Below are positions 7,188 to 16,961 of a stretch of DNA of 64,000 nt, piece by piece (within the stretch, counting starts at the first letter, position 1; the number at the start of each line of letters is the position of its first letter). The DNA is from JABCYV01 sp963696025 (GTDB lineage: Bacteria; Acidobacteriota; Terriglobia; Terriglobales; Acidobacteriaceae), in contig CAVOII010000014.1 in NCBI GenBank assembly GCA_963696025.1, positions 620,001 to 684,000 on the forward strand, given 5' to 3'. A model generated the notes under the pieces. It had not been told where the DNA came from, ran no database searches, and saw only the letters and a program-made list of their open reading frames with translations. Position numbers and translations under genes: made by a program.

Positions 7188-8711
7188 ATGCCTAAGCCGG
7201 TCACTATCATTCCCAATTCAATCGCTCCCAATTCAATCGCTCCCAATTCAATCAAGGCCCGATTGATCGCGATTGTGGTGTTATCTCAGTTATTGTTGGC
7301 CGCAGGATTGGTTTTCGCAGGAGTTTTCTACATCCACCGGCGGCTTGTGAGAACGCTCGATGCCGGCATGCAGGCTCGCGCCATGAGCCTGGCGGCGCTG
7401 GTGCGATACGAAGAAGACGGCAAGGGGAGGTTGTATTTTGACGACACCTTGATTCCGGCATCGCTCGATGCGAAACATCCCGACATCTTCGCGGTGTGGA
7501 CTGAACGCTCGGACCTGCTGACTCGTTCCGCCAACTGGCCTTCCGGGCTCGATATTCCGCTGACAGGAAGCGAACATTGGCAGTTCAAGTGGTCCCATGT
7601 TCGCTACCGTGGCTTGCGTGTATACCATGTTCCCGTGCTCGACCGCGAGGAAGGCGAGGCATACCCGCCGCAAAGTCTGACAGTCGTGTATGCGTCGCCC
7701 ATGGATGACGTGGAGGATCGCGTCCAGGAGGCGGGCATCTACATTGCGGTCTCAAGCTTACTGCTCCTGGGTCCCACCGTTCTGCTGGCACTGTGGGGTA
7801 TCCGGCGCGGGCTTTTGCCGCTGCAAATGCTTGCCCGGCAAGCGGCGCTAGTCTCCACGCACAACTGGCAGCTCCGTCTTCCTGAGGAGGTTCGCGAGAT
7901 ATCCGAGTTGCGTCCACTCACCCAATCCATGACCAAGATGCTGGGACGACTGCAACGCTCCTTCGCGCAGCAAAGAGAGTTCATGGGAAACGCCGCCCAT
8001 GAGTTGAAGACCCCAGTAGCAGTACTGAAGTCCACGTTGCAGTCATTACTGCACCGGCCGCGCACTTCGGAGGAATACCGCGCCGGACTGGCACACGCCC
8101 TTGAAGATCTGGAACGCCTGGAACAGCTGTTGCAATGGATGCTGCGCTTAGCCCGGGCTGAACAGTGGGCCCACGGTGCTTTGCGGCGCGATCTGGAGCT
8201 TATCGATATCAACGCCACTTGCGAAGAGGCGGTGGAACGGATCCGAGGTCTCGCGCAAGCCCGGCGTACCAGCGTCCAACTCTCCACCAACGGCCCGGTG
8301 CCTTTGCGCGCCGACCCCGAGGACTTGCAGTTGGTGTGGATCAATCTGCTGGAAAACGCGGTCCGCTACAGTCCCGAAGGATCGACGGTCGAAGTCACAG
8401 TCACACGTTCCGACAGCAGCATCGCGCAGATCGCATTCGAGGACCATGGCGCCGGAATTGCGCCCGCCGACCTGCCCCACGTCTTCGAGCGCTTCTATCG
8501 TGGAGATCCGTCCCGAACCCGCGCCACCGGTGGCTTCGGACTCGGCTTGGCAATCGCAAAAGCTCTGGTCGAAGCTTATGGCGGAAGCATTCGGGCTGAG
8601 AGCTCGCCTGGAAAAGGTACCCGTATGACAGTGGAGTTGCCCCTTAGCTTGTACGATAATTCTGTCGTAGAGGGAAGCCACAATGACGAAACCCAGCCAC
8701 TCCGAAAATGA
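7188..8711 (+). CDS. Two-component sensor histidine kinase
   Basis: A 507-residue membrane kinase and the likely partner of the OmpR-type regulator just upstream. Two transmembrane helices (about 25-50 and 185-208) enclose a periplasmic sensor of roughly 130 residues. HAMP-like sequence follows (RRGLLPLQMLARQA), then the H-box AAHELKTPV with His271, the N-box INLLENAVRYS near 386, the G1 box EDHGAGI and the G2 box GGFGLGLA near 448. The first residues include three copies of Pro-Asn-Ser-Ile encoded by a 15-base tandem repeat, which is unusual for this family. The architecture resembles QseC/CusS/TctE kinases; the signal it senses is unknown. Confidence 0.93.
   Translation: MPKPVTIIPNSIAPNSIAPNSIKARLIAIVVLSQLLLAAGLVFAGVFYIHRRLVRTLDAGMQARAMSLAALVRYEEDGKGRLYFDDTLIPASLDAKHPDIFAVWTERSDLLTRSANWPSGLDIPLTGSEHWQFKWSHVRYRGLRVYHVPVLDREEGEAYPPQSLTVVYASPMDDVEDRVQEAGIYIAVSSLLLLGPTVLLALWGIRRGLLPLQMLARQAALVSTHNWQLRLPEEVREISELRPLTQSMTKMLGRLQRSFAQQREFMGNAAHELKTPVAVLKSTLQSLLHRPRTSEEYRAGLAHALEDLERLEQLLQWMLRLARAEQWAHGALRRDLELIDINATCEEAVERIRGLAQARRTSVQLSTNGPVPLRADPEDLQLVWINLLENAVRYSPEGSTVEVTVTRSDSSIAQIAFEDHGAGIAPADLPHVFERFYRGDPSRTRATGGFGLGLAIAKALVEAYGGSIRAESSPGKGTRMTVELPLSLYDNSVVEGSHNDETQPLRK
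7212..7256 (+). repeat. 15-base tandem repeat inside the histidine kinase gene
   Basis: Three consecutive 15-base units (CCCAATTCAATCGCT twice, then CCCAATTCAATCAAG) encode PNSIA-PNSIA-PNSIK in the cytoplasmic N-terminus of the kinase. Because the unit is five codons long, gain or loss by slippage would keep the reading frame. Confidence 0.9.
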
Positions 8712-8878
8712 TCTTGGCGGCACTTTCCACAAGCTGCAATGGCTGGAATGAACATACGGCAACAAATAACGACGGCGCGCCTAGGCCTGGCGCAAGCCTG
8801 TTGTTAAGCTTCGCTTCATCTGCCTTCTATCAGTATTAACAGTGGTCTGACGATTCTTTTCCTTGCGAGGTGAGGCTT

Positions 8879-10252
8879 ATGACCAGTCTGGACGTTTTCA
8901 ATCACTCGCGTAATCTTGCTTCCGGCGCACTAGCCACGCTTGTGCTTTCGATATTAAGCGTGGCACTGGCTGCGCCGGCTCAAGTCACGGATCAAACGGT
9001 CGCAAGCAATGCCCAGGCCGCAAACGCCGCCCCGCTGACCATCACTTTGCAGGACGCGCTGGAGCGGGCCCGCAAGAATAATCCGGAATATCGGGCTGCG
9101 CTCACCGAGTATGGATTGGCCAAAGAAGATCGTGTGCAAAGCCGCGCCGGGCTTCTGCCCAGCGTAAACTACAATGCCGGCTTTATTTACACCGAAGGTA
9201 ATGGCACTCTCACTTCAAGATTTATTGGCAACAACGGCGTGCATGAATATCTCAGTCAGGGAAATGTGCATCAGGCATTGTCTCTGGAAACTGTAGCTGA
9301 CTATCGCCGTACGCTGGCAGCGGAGGCCGTGGCGCGCGCTCGCTCTGAGATTGCCGCTCGTGGATTGGTCGTAACCGTGGTCCAGGCCTACTATGGGTTC
9401 GCGGTCGCGCAGCGAAAGTACGCCACAGCGCAGCGGGCATCGTCAGAAGCGCAGCACTTCCTTGACATCAGTCAGAAGCTGGAACACGGCGGCGAAGTCG
9501 CACATTCAGATGTCATCAAAGCCCAAATCCAGACGAACCAGCAGCAGCGCGAACTGCAGGAAGCTGAACTGGAAATGAATCGCAGCCGCCTGGAGCTGGC
9601 GGTGCTGATCTTTCCCGACTTCAACCAAAATTTCAGTGTAGTGGACGACCTGCAAACACCGGAACCGCTGCCGGCGTTCCAGGAGGTCGAGGCAGCCGCG
9701 GCCAACAAGAATCCGGAACTGCGGGCCGCGCTGGCAGCGCTGCACGAGGCGAAGGCAGAAGTTGCGGTCGCCTGGAACGGCTTCCTGCCCTCGCTCAATC
9801 TCGATTACTTTTATGGCATCGACGCCAATCAGTTCGCTACTCGCGCACCCGACGGCCGCCATAATCTGGGCTACGCGGCGTCCGCCACGCTGCAGCTACC
9901 GGTGTGGAACTGGGGAGCGAATCGCAGCAAGCTCAAGCAAGCCGGCCTGCGGCGGCAGCAGGCCCAAGTCGAGTTGAGCTTTACCCAGCGCCAACTGCTG
10001 GCTAAGATGCATACGCTCTACGATGAAGCCCAAACCGCTCGCGCGGAGATGGATTCACTCAGCCAATCGGCGGAGTTGGCCGCGGAGAGTTCGCGGCTCA
10101 CGACCATGCGTTACCAGGCGGGCGAAGCCACGGTGCTCGAAGTCGTGGACGCGCAGAATACGTTGACCCAGGCGCGGAACTCGTTCAATGACGGGCAGGC
10201 GCGTTTTCGTGTGGCTATGGCGAATTTGCAAACTTTGACCGGGACTTTTTGA
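8879..10252 (+). CDS. TolC-family outer-membrane efflux channel
   Basis: A 457-residue outer-membrane factor that would form the exit duct of the adjacent RND pump. A signal peptide occupies about the first 37 residues (ASGALATLVLSILSVALAAPAQ). Two homologous OEP halves follow, each with the long coiled-coil pattern; typical segments are LTITLQDALERARKNNPEYR near the start and RYQAGEATVLEVVDAQNTLTQAR close to the end. The ATG at 8879 is preceded by GAGGTGAGG. The membrane-fusion gene begins four bases after its stop region, which indicates one operon. A 167-base gap separates it from the kinase gene, so a promoter of its own is possible. Confidence 0.92.
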   Translation: MTSLDVFNHSRNLASGALATLVLSILSVALAAPAQVTDQTVASNAQAANAAPLTITLQDALERARKNNPEYRAALTEYGLAKEDRVQSRAGLLPSVNYNAGFIYTEGNGTLTSRFIGNNGVHEYLSQGNVHQALSLETVADYRRTLAAEAVARARSEIAARGLVVTVVQAYYGFAVAQRKYATAQRASSEAQHFLDISQKLEHGGEVAHSDVIKAQIQTNQQQRELQEAELEMNRSRLELAVLIFPDFNQNFSVVDDLQTPEPLPAFQEVEAAAANKNPELRAALAALHEAKAEVAVAWNGFLPSLNLDYFYGIDANQFATRAPDGRHNLGYAASATLQLPVWNWGANRSKLKQAGLRRQQAQVELSFTQRQLLAKMHTLYDEAQTARAEMDSLSQSAELAAESSRLTTMRYQAGEATVLEVVDAQNTLTQARNSFNDGQARFRVAMANLQTLTGTF

Positions 10253-10256
10253 GCCG

Positions 10257-11519
10257 ATGATGACGAGAAACTTGGCAACCCGATTCGTCATCTGCGTGGC
10301 CCTGGCTGCTTTATTCCTGACTCTTGCCGGATGCTCAAAAGAAAAGCCCGAGGATACCGCCGTCCCTGTGCAGGTGGTTGCCGTCGAAAAAACCACGATT
10401 CAGCGCACGGTGACAGCCGAGGCTGTCCTGTTTCCCCTGCAGCAAGCAGCCATTACCCCCAAGATCAGCGCGCCGGTCAAAGCCTTCCACATCAAGCGGG
10501 GCAGTCGCGTGCGTCAAGGCCAATTGCTGGCCGTGCTTGAAAACCGCGATCTGGCGGCCGCCGCGCAGGACACAAGGGGCGCGTACGACCAGGCGCAAGC
10601 TACCTACGAAACCACCACCGCTGCCAGTTTGCCGCAAGAAATCCAAAAGGCAACGCTGGATACTCAAGCCGCCAAGCAAACGCTGGACGCGCAGCAGAAG
10701 GTCTACGACAGCCGGCAGGATCTCTTCAAGCAGGGCGCCATGCCACGCAAAGAACTCGACCAGGCTGGCGTGGACCTGACCCAAGATCGCAATCAATATG
10801 AAATCGCGCAAAAGCATCTCGACGCGCTGCTGGCGATCGGCAAGCAACTCGAACTCAAATCGGCGGCGGGACAACTGGAATCGGCGAAGGGTAAGTATCT
10901 CGGGGCGGAAGCGCAGTTAAGCTACTCCGAGATCCGCAGTCCGATTGATGGCGTGGTCGCGGACCGCCCGCTCTATCCTGGTGAAATGGCCGCGGCCGGT
11001 ACTCCCTTGCTCACCGTGATGGACATCTCACAAGTCATCGCCCGCGCTCACATTCCACAGCCGGAAGCGGCGCTGCTCAAGGTAGGGGACAAGGCCACGA
11101 TCACGGCACCCGGAGAAGACGACCCCGTGGAAGGCAAAATTACCGTGGTCAGTCCCGCGCTTGATCCCAACAGCACCACGGTCGAGGTCTGGATACAGGC
11201 GAAAAACCCGCAGACGCATCTCAAGCCGGGCACCAGTGTGCAGGTCTCCATGCTGGCAAAGACCCTTCCCGACTCGCTAGTGATTCCCGCTGCGGCGCTG
11301 TTGACCGCGCAAGACGGAAGCACATCCGTAATGCTGGTTGGGTCCGATAATCACGCGCACAAGACAAACGTCCGCGTAGGCGTTCGTCAGGACGAGCAGG
11401 TCCAGATCATCGAAGGTCTGAAGGACGGGGACAAAGTGGTGGCCTCCGGAGCTTACGGGCTTCCGGACAACACGAAGATAAAAGTGGAAGGCACGGGCGA
11501 GAAAAAAGATGAGAAATAG
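10257..11519 (+). CDS. RND efflux membrane-fusion lipoprotein
   Basis: A 420-residue periplasmic adaptor that should link the inner-membrane permease to the TolC-like channel. Residues 1-26 are a lipoprotein signal with lipobox LAGC and Cys26 as the lipidation site. A biotinyl-lipoyl half-motif (KISAPVKAFHIKRGSRVRQGQLLAVLENRDL) is followed by a long alpha-hairpin (about 100-195), the second half-motif (YSEIRSPIDGVVADRPLYPGEM), a beta-barrel and a membrane-proximal domain ending in EGLKDGDKVVASGAYGLPDN. It lies between the TolC-type and RND permease genes on the same strand and is likely co-transcribed with both. Confidence 0.93.
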   Translation: MMTRNLATRFVICVALAALFLTLAGCSKEKPEDTAVPVQVVAVEKTTIQRTVTAEAVLFPLQQAAITPKISAPVKAFHIKRGSRVRQGQLLAVLENRDLAAAAQDTRGAYDQAQATYETTTAASLPQEIQKATLDTQAAKQTLDAQQKVYDSRQDLFKQGAMPRKELDQAGVDLTQDRNQYEIAQKHLDALLAIGKQLELKSAAGQLESAKGKYLGAEAQLSYSEIRSPIDGVVADRPLYPGEMAAAGTPLLTVMDISQVIARAHIPQPEAALLKVGDKATITAPGEDDPVEGKITVVSPALDPNSTTVEVWIQAKNPQTHLKPGTSVQVSMLAKTLPDSLVIPAAALLTAQDGSTSVMLVGSDNHAHKTNVRVGVRQDEQVQIIEGLKDGDKVVASGAYGLPDNTKIKVEGTGEKKDEK

Positions 11520-11552
11520 CGTCTTCCATACTGCTGAGGTCGGAGGATTGCT

Positions 11553-14500
11553 GTGAGTGAACCGGAATCCTCGTACTGGTTTGCACGCCATTCCAAATCG
11601 ATAATTTTCCTCATCCTGACCCTGGCGCTGTTGGGCGGCTACGTTGCATTCACCATCCCTGTCTCAGTCTTTCCGGCTACCAATTTTCCTCGCATCCTGA
11701 TTGCGGTGGACAACGGAGTCATGCCCACCGACCAGATGATGGTAACGATCACGCGGCCGCTGGAGGAAGCCGTCAACAGCGTCCCTGGGTTGCTGGAAGT
11801 GCGCTCCATCACCAGCCGCGGATCAGCGGAGATCGATCTATTTTTCGACTGGAACGTAGATATGTTCCAGACGCTGCAGTACGTGAACGCGTCCTTGTCG
11901 CGAGTGCAACCCGACCTTCCCTCCACTGCAACCGTTGTGGCTAACCGCATGACTTTCGCCAGCTTTCCGATTATCGGATACAGCCTGACCTCGGACACCG
12001 TTCCACAGACGCAGCTCTGGGAAATGGCCACCTATGAAATCAAGCCGCGGCTGAACCGGTTGGATGGTGTCTCTACCGTGGTGCTGCAGGGCGGCCAGCA
12101 GCCAGAGTTCCACATCACACCCGATCCCGCGAAGCTCCTCACCGCGAATGTCACCGTCACCGACATTCTGGATACCATGAAGCGCACCAACCTGATCGAT
12201 TCGCCGGGGCTTTTCGAGCGTAATCATCAACTGGTGCTGGGATTGATTAGTGGCCAGGTGCGCACGCCGCAACAAATCGCTGACACCGTGATCAAGACCA
12301 CTCCGGCGGGCGTTCCAGTCCGCATCGGCGATGTTGCTAACGTCGCCCCCGGGGTGAAGCCCGTTTACACCATCGTCACCGCCAACGGCAAACCCGCTGT
12401 GCTGCTCAACATCAACCGCCAGCCAGACAGCAACACCATGCAAGTGGCGAACGAAGTTCACGCCCAAGTTGAAGAGATTCGCAAATCGCTGCCGCCAGGC
12501 ATCGACATCCAGCCGTTCTACGATCAGTCCATCATCGTTGGCGATTCCATCAAAAGCGTCCGTGACGCCATTCTGCTTGGGTTGGTCCTGGCCTCGATCA
12601 TCCTGGTGGTTTTCCTGCACGACTGGGGAACATCGGTGGTGGCCGGGCTGGTGATTCCGGTTACGATTCTGCTGGCATTTGTGGCGCTTAAGCTGCTAGG
12701 CCAGAGTTTCAATCTGATGACCCTCGGCGGCCTCGCCGCCGCGGTCGGCTTGGTGATTGACGATGCCATCGTGGTGGTGGAAAACATCGTGCTTCACCGC
12801 GATGCCGGAGAGGACCGGTTGCGGGCGATTCACAGCGCGCTGAAGGAGATGACAGTTCCGCTGATCGGCTCAACAGTGACGCCGATAGTGGTATTTCTGC
12901 CGTTGATTTCGATTACCGGTGTGACGGGCACATTTTTTCGCGCACTCGCCGTGACCATGGGCGCATCCCTTCTCACTTCCCTGGCTCTGGCACTGACCTG
13001 GACGCCCAGCCTGAGCCAATATTTCATCCGTAACCGCAGTGCGATTCCCGATCAAGACACGAAGCAAGGGGAAGAAGATTCAATCACCCGGCTGCTGGAA
13101 GTGGAAGAAGCCTCACTCGGAGGATTTTTCCGGAAAATTGTCGACTTCCATGGACGTTGGCTGCGCCGAGCGTTGGCCAAGCCACTTTGGCTGGCGGCGA
13201 TGGCAGGAGTGCTAGTGCTGGCCTCCTATGTCTGTTACCACTTTTCCGGTTCAGACTTGATGCCGGAAATGGATGAAGGCGGATTCACTCTAGACTACTG
13301 GACACCCGCGGGCACATCACTAGCGGAGACTAACCGCATGGTGAGCCAGATGGAACAGATTGTGAAGTCTGTTCCGGAAGTTGAAAGCGCGTCGCGGCGC
13401 ACCGGATTAGAACTGGGTCTGGCGGCGGTTACGGAAGCCAACCGCGGCGATATCCTGGTAAAACTGAAAACAGATCGCAGTCGCGCCATTGATGACGTGA
13501 TTGAAGACATTCGATCGCAGGTCAACGCCCAGGAGCCAGCCGTTCGGGTGGAATTCGTACAAGTCTTGCAGGACATGATCGGCGATCTGACCAGCGAGCC
13601 CGAACCCATTCAGATCAAGTTGTTTTCGCAGGATCCGGCGCTATTAGAGAACTGGGCGCCCAAGGTCGCGGACTCCATTGGCAAGGTCCCGGGCGTGGTC
13701 GATGTTCTTGACGGAATTGAAAACACCATCAGCGGGCCCGCGGCCAACTTCCAGATTAATCCCAGCGTAGCAGCGCGGGCGGGATTCACTCCCGAAGAAA
13801 TCGCTACGGATGCCGCCGCCATTCTGGAAGGCGAGCCAGCGGCCACACCTGTCGTGAGTAACGACCGCGCCTACACTGTTCGGGTGCGCTTCCCTGCCGG
13901 TAACCGCGTTTCGCTGGAAGCCATGCGCGACACTTTGCTGACCAGTAGCAGCGGCCGGACCGCGACTCTGGGAGCGCTGGCGACCATCACCGAACTCCCC
14001 CCACAAACTGAAATTCGCCGCGAAAATTTGCAGCGTGACGTCTCGGTAACGGCTCGTCTGGAAGGAACGGACCTCGGCAGCGCGGTGGCTGCTGTCCAAA
14101 AGGCCGTGGCCGGTCTCCACTTGCCCTCCGCGATCCGCGTCGAGTATGGTGGCACCTACCAGCAGGAACAGAAGTCCTTCCATGATCTGGTGTTCGTCCT
14201 GATTCTTGCGATCGTATTGGTGTTCATCGTGTTGCTGTTCGAATTCCAGTCGTTCGCAGCGCCATTGGCAATTCTGGCTTCGGCCCTGTTATCCACCTCC
14301 GGAGTTTTCATCGCACTGCTCATCACCCGCACGACCTTTAATGTTTCTTCATTCATGGGAATGATCATGGTGGTCGGCATTGTGGCCAAGAACGGAATTC
14401 TGCTATTGGACGCCGACCAGAAATTCCGCGCTCTCGGACTCTCAGCGGAAGACGCCATGCTGCAAGCTGGCCGGCGGCGGCTGCGTCCCATCGTCATGAC

Positions 14501-14702
14501 CGCGCTGGCAACAATCGCTGGAATGCTGCCGCTGGCCTTTGCTTTGGGTGCAGGCGCTCAAATGCTGCAGCCGCTCGCCATCGCGGTCATCGGAGGTATC
14601 CTGATCTCGATGGTGCTGTCACTGATCATCACTCCTGCTGTCCACTACCTTCTCAGCCATCAGGAAACTAAATTAGAGGAACTGTCACCGGCACAGCCTT
14701 AG
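11553..14702 (+). CDS. RND efflux permease, HAE (drug) type
   Basis: A 1049-residue inner-membrane proton/substrate antiporter, the usual length for AcrB/CusA relatives. The arrangement is one N-terminal helix, a large periplasmic loop, six helices, a second periplasmic loop and five more helices. The proton-relay segment of TM4 reads GLVIDDAIVVVENI with Asp403 and Asp404; the double aspartate favours hydrophobe/drug pumps rather than heavy-metal pumps, which carry one. The GTG start follows CGGAGGATTGCT. It closes the TolC / adaptor / permease operon that is probably regulated by the two-component genes upstream. Its substrate cannot be told from sequence. Confidence 0.93.
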   Translation: MSEPESSYWFARHSKSIIFLILTLALLGGYVAFTIPVSVFPATNFPRILIAVDNGVMPTDQMMVTITRPLEEAVNSVPGLLEVRSITSRGSAEIDLFFDWNVDMFQTLQYVNASLSRVQPDLPSTATVVANRMTFASFPIIGYSLTSDTVPQTQLWEMATYEIKPRLNRLDGVSTVVLQGGQQPEFHITPDPAKLLTANVTVTDILDTMKRTNLIDSPGLFERNHQLVLGLISGQVRTPQQIADTVIKTTPAGVPVRIGDVANVAPGVKPVYTIVTANGKPAVLLNINRQPDSNTMQVANEVHAQVEEIRKSLPPGIDIQPFYDQSIIVGDSIKSVRDAILLGLVLASIILVVFLHDWGTSVVAGLVIPVTILLAFVALKLLGQSFNLMTLGGLAAAVGLVIDDAIVVVENIVLHRDAGEDRLRAIHSALKEMTVPLIGSTVTPIVVFLPLISITGVTGTFFRALAVTMGASLLTSLALALTWTPSLSQYFIRNRSAIPDQDTKQGEEDSITRLLEVEEASLGGFFRKIVDFHGRWLRRALAKPLWLAAMAGVLVLASYVCYHFSGSDLMPEMDEGGFTLDYWTPAGTSLAETNRMVSQMEQIVKSVPEVESASRRTGLELGLAAVTEANRGDILVKLKTDRSRAIDDVIEDIRSQVNAQEPAVRVEFVQVLQDMIGDLTSEPEPIQIKLFSQDPALLENWAPKVADSIGKVPGVVDVLDGIENTISGPAANFQINPSVAARAGFTPEEIATDAAAILEGEPAATPVVSNDRAYTVRVRFPAGNRVSLEAMRDTLLTSSSGRTATLGALATITELPPQTEIRRENLQRDVSVTARLEGTDLGSAVAAVQKAVAGLHLPSAIRVEYGGTYQQEQKSFHDLVFVLILAIVLVFIVLLFEFQSFAAPLAILASALLSTSGVFIALLITRTTFNVSSFMGMIMVVGIVAKNGILLLDADQKFRALGLSAEDAMLQAGRRRLRPIVMTALATIAGMLPLAFALGAGAQMLQPLAIAVIGGILISMVLSLIITPAVHYLLSHQETKLEELSPAQP

Positions 14703-15047
14703 CCGGAGTGTTCTGCGGATATCCTGTGAAAAAAGAGCAATTTTTTGGTCAATCAGGAGCGCAAAAGTTTGCACGCAGTAACCATCAGGTAACTTAGCCT
14801 TCTGCTGGTCCGGGCCAACGAATGGACGGCAGCGGTCCTCTCCAGGAGCTTCCTATCCTGCGGAGTCATAGCGATAATCCTCGAAAATGCAAAGACTTGG
14901 CGGATATGGGTGGCTGTCTGCGGAGGTCGCGCGAACAGGATTCAAGACTGGTGTAATCAAGTAGTTGCAGGCCTTTCGGATGTGGTTTGGATGGCCAATT
15001 GCATTAGAATAGGCTGTCAAGCATTTCCTCGCCGCTTCGAGGGCAAC
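14703..15047. other. Intergenic region after the efflux operon
   Basis: About 345 bases. An A6/T6 inverted repeat (AAAAAAGAGCAATTTTTT, about 14729-14746) follows the RND stop, but its stem is only A:T pairs and is weak as a terminator. A TAGAAT hexamer near 15006 could be a -10 box for the next gene; no good -35 accompanies it. Confidence 0.4.
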
Positions 15048-16856
15048 GTGACGCAGCAGCTTAGCAGCGCCCAGCGCAAGCCGACTCTGAACGCTGATTC
15101 GTTCCAGCGAATCCTGGCCGCTGCATATGTGCTGCAAGAAAATAACGATCGTATGGTGGCAAGAGAATCTTCGTCAGAAGAAGAACCCCAATCGGATTAC
15201 ACCCAAACTCTCTCTGAGATCGTATCGACCCAAAAGCTGATCCAAACCCGGCAGCTGGATTTGTTGGCCGCAACCGCTTTGATTACGGAACAGCTGCAAA
15301 AAATTACGAGTGCCTCTGGCGTCGCTGTCGGAATCGTAGAAGCGGACGATCTCGTATACCTGGCGTGCACAGGAAGCGCCGCGGGTGATGCCAGAGCACG
15401 GTTAGCGCTCGATTCTTGCTTGACAGCGTATTGCCTGAGCAGCGGACGTATATTGCGCTGCTCCAATGCGATGCAGGATTCGCGTTTGCGGGCTGAATTA
15501 TGCCGCAAGAGCCGTGTTGGATCTCTCATCGCGGTGCCGGTTTTTCAGGAAGAAAAGGTCGCCGGTGTCGTCGAGCTGCGATTTGTAGGAGCGAATTCCT
15601 TTCAGGATGGTGACGTCAGGACTTCGGAGCTCATGGCTGGTCTGGTGGCTGAGGCCATTGTTAGGTCAGACCTGGATTCGAGAAAAACGCTGGCCGCCGA
15701 GCGGGCGACGATTCTCCAGACGCTGGAAAGAATCAAACCGCAACTCGAGCGCCTCGCAGGGGAATCCGCGCTCTCCGCCGGCCGCAAGAAAAGTGCAGCG
15801 ACGGCAATGCCCGTCGAGCCACCAATCGCGTCCGTCGAAAGTCGGAAGCAAAACGGGCGCGCTATCTGCAGGGCATGCACCCACCCGTTCGATGCCGGGG
15901 AACTATATTGCGGAAACTGTGGGGTAGCGCGTCCAGATACCACACTTGGCGGGAATATACAAAGCAAGGTCGCTTCACTCTGGTACATGCAGCAAGCGGC
16001 AGAGCGAAGTCGGAGCGAAAATTCGCCTCTTCAGCCCGATGTGAAAAAACCCGACGTGCTTTCGCCCGCAGCAAGCGTGAAGCCAGTATCGCTGCAAGAC
16101 ATCGTAGCTCAGTTTTTATCGCCCGAAGATTCGGCCCTCCAAGCCGAAGCTGATACTACAAACATGGGTCCGTCCGGCTTTGAACCTCTGGACTCTTCTC
16201 AATTGGAGGAAAGCCTTCCCGCGACCGAATACGAAACAGATAACGCGGACGCCAGTTCGGAACTCTCGCAAGCCGCCAAAGAGCCCGACTGGGGCCCACC
16301 GCAAGCAGAATCGGCTCCGCAGCTCGCCGCCGCGCCCCTGCAGATCGTCTCAGCAGAAAGCAAGGTTTTCGATCTTTCGCCGTGGACATCGGCGCGGAAG
16401 AGCCGTCAATGGCTGGAATCGCTGAAAGCCCAGCAACGTCCGAGAATGATTTGGCTGGCGCAGCAGTGGCGGGAGAGCCGAGCCAATATTTACACTGGAA
16501 TTGCCGCCGTGTTGTTGCTGATCGTGATCGCGCTTTGGGTGGTCCAACCCAGCGCAAGCGTGAATTCTGCGAGCACCGGAACCGCGACTGCAAGTAACCG
16601 GCAACGGCAAAATCCTCCGCAACCTCAGCTCACGCTTTTTGAAGAGTTGCTGGTGGGTCTCGGTCTGGCCGAGCCTCCACCCGCGCCGGTCTACCTGGGC
16701 AATCCGGATGCTCAGGTATGGGTTGACCTTCACACCGCGCTGTACTACTGCCCGGGCTCCCAGTTATATGGGAAAACCTCCGGGGGTAAGATGACGACGC
16801 AACGCGATGCGCAGCAGGATCAGTTCGAACCCGCTAATCGCCGGGTCTGCGAGTAA
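15048..16856 (+). CDS. GAF / zinc-ribbon / transmembrane protein of unknown role
   Basis: A 602-residue protein with an unusual domain order: a polar helical start, a GAF-like sensor domain (about 75-215, with ATALITEQLQKITSASGVAVG and VGSLIAVPVFQEEKVAGVVEL), a four-cysteine zinc ribbon (Cys274, 277, 288, 291), a long low-complexity linker, one transmembrane helix near 481-500 and a C-terminal segment NPDAQVWVDLHTALYYCPGS. The last motif recurs, as I recall, in several acidobacterial membrane proteins. The GTG at 15048 (VTQQLSS) follows GAGGG; the frame is open further upstream to 14910. The next gene also has a zinc ribbon and one helix, so the two probably work together. Confidence 0.75.
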   Translation: MTQQLSSAQRKPTLNADSFQRILAAAYVLQENNDRMVARESSSEEEPQSDYTQTLSEIVSTQKLIQTRQLDLLAATALITEQLQKITSASGVAVGIVEADDLVYLACTGSAAGDARARLALDSCLTAYCLSSGRILRCSNAMQDSRLRAELCRKSRVGSLIAVPVFQEEKVAGVVELRFVGANSFQDGDVRTSELMAGLVAEAIVRSDLDSRKTLAAERATILQTLERIKPQLERLAGESALSAGRKKSAATAMPVEPPIASVESRKQNGRAICRACTHPFDAGELYCGNCGVARPDTTLGGNIQSKVASLWYMQQAAERSRSENSPLQPDVKKPDVLSPAASVKPVSLQDIVAQFLSPEDSALQAEADTTNMGPSGFEPLDSSQLEESLPATEYETDNADASSELSQAAKEPDWGPPQAESAPQLAAAPLQIVSAESKVFDLSPWTSARKSRQWLESLKAQQRPRMIWLAQQWRESRANIYTGIAAVLLLIVIALWVVQPSASVNSASTGTATASNRQRQNPPQPQLTLFEELLVGLGLAEPPPAPVYLGNPDAQVWVDLHTALYYCPGSQLYGKTSGGKMTTQRDAQQDQFEPANRRVCE

Positions 16857-16901
16857 CCCATGCCTGGCGAATCTAAGGTAATTTTTTTCCACATGTAGGG
16901 T

Positions 16902-16930
16902 TTGACAACTTCGCAGCGGGAGAGTGGAAT
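16902..16930 (+). promoter_or_regulatory. Candidate sigma70-type promoter
   Basis: TTGACA at 16902-16907 and TGGAAT at 16925-16930 are 17 bases apart. The -35 is perfect, the -10 matches 4 of 6. It lies 31 bases before the GTG start at 16962, giving a short leader that still contains the GGAGAT ribosome site. Confidence 0.4.
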
Positions 16931-16961
16931 TTGGAATAATAACCTTTTGGAGATCTGCGAA

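Noticed and set aside
11553..14702. Heavy-metal (CusA-type) identity for the RND pump
   Set aside because: TM4 carries the double aspartate LVIDDAIVVVEN typical of drug-type pumps, and no copper- or zinc-linked gene is near.
14729..14746. A6/T6 inverted repeat after the RND permease gene
   Set aside because: The stem is only A:T pairs, so it is too weak to call a terminator.
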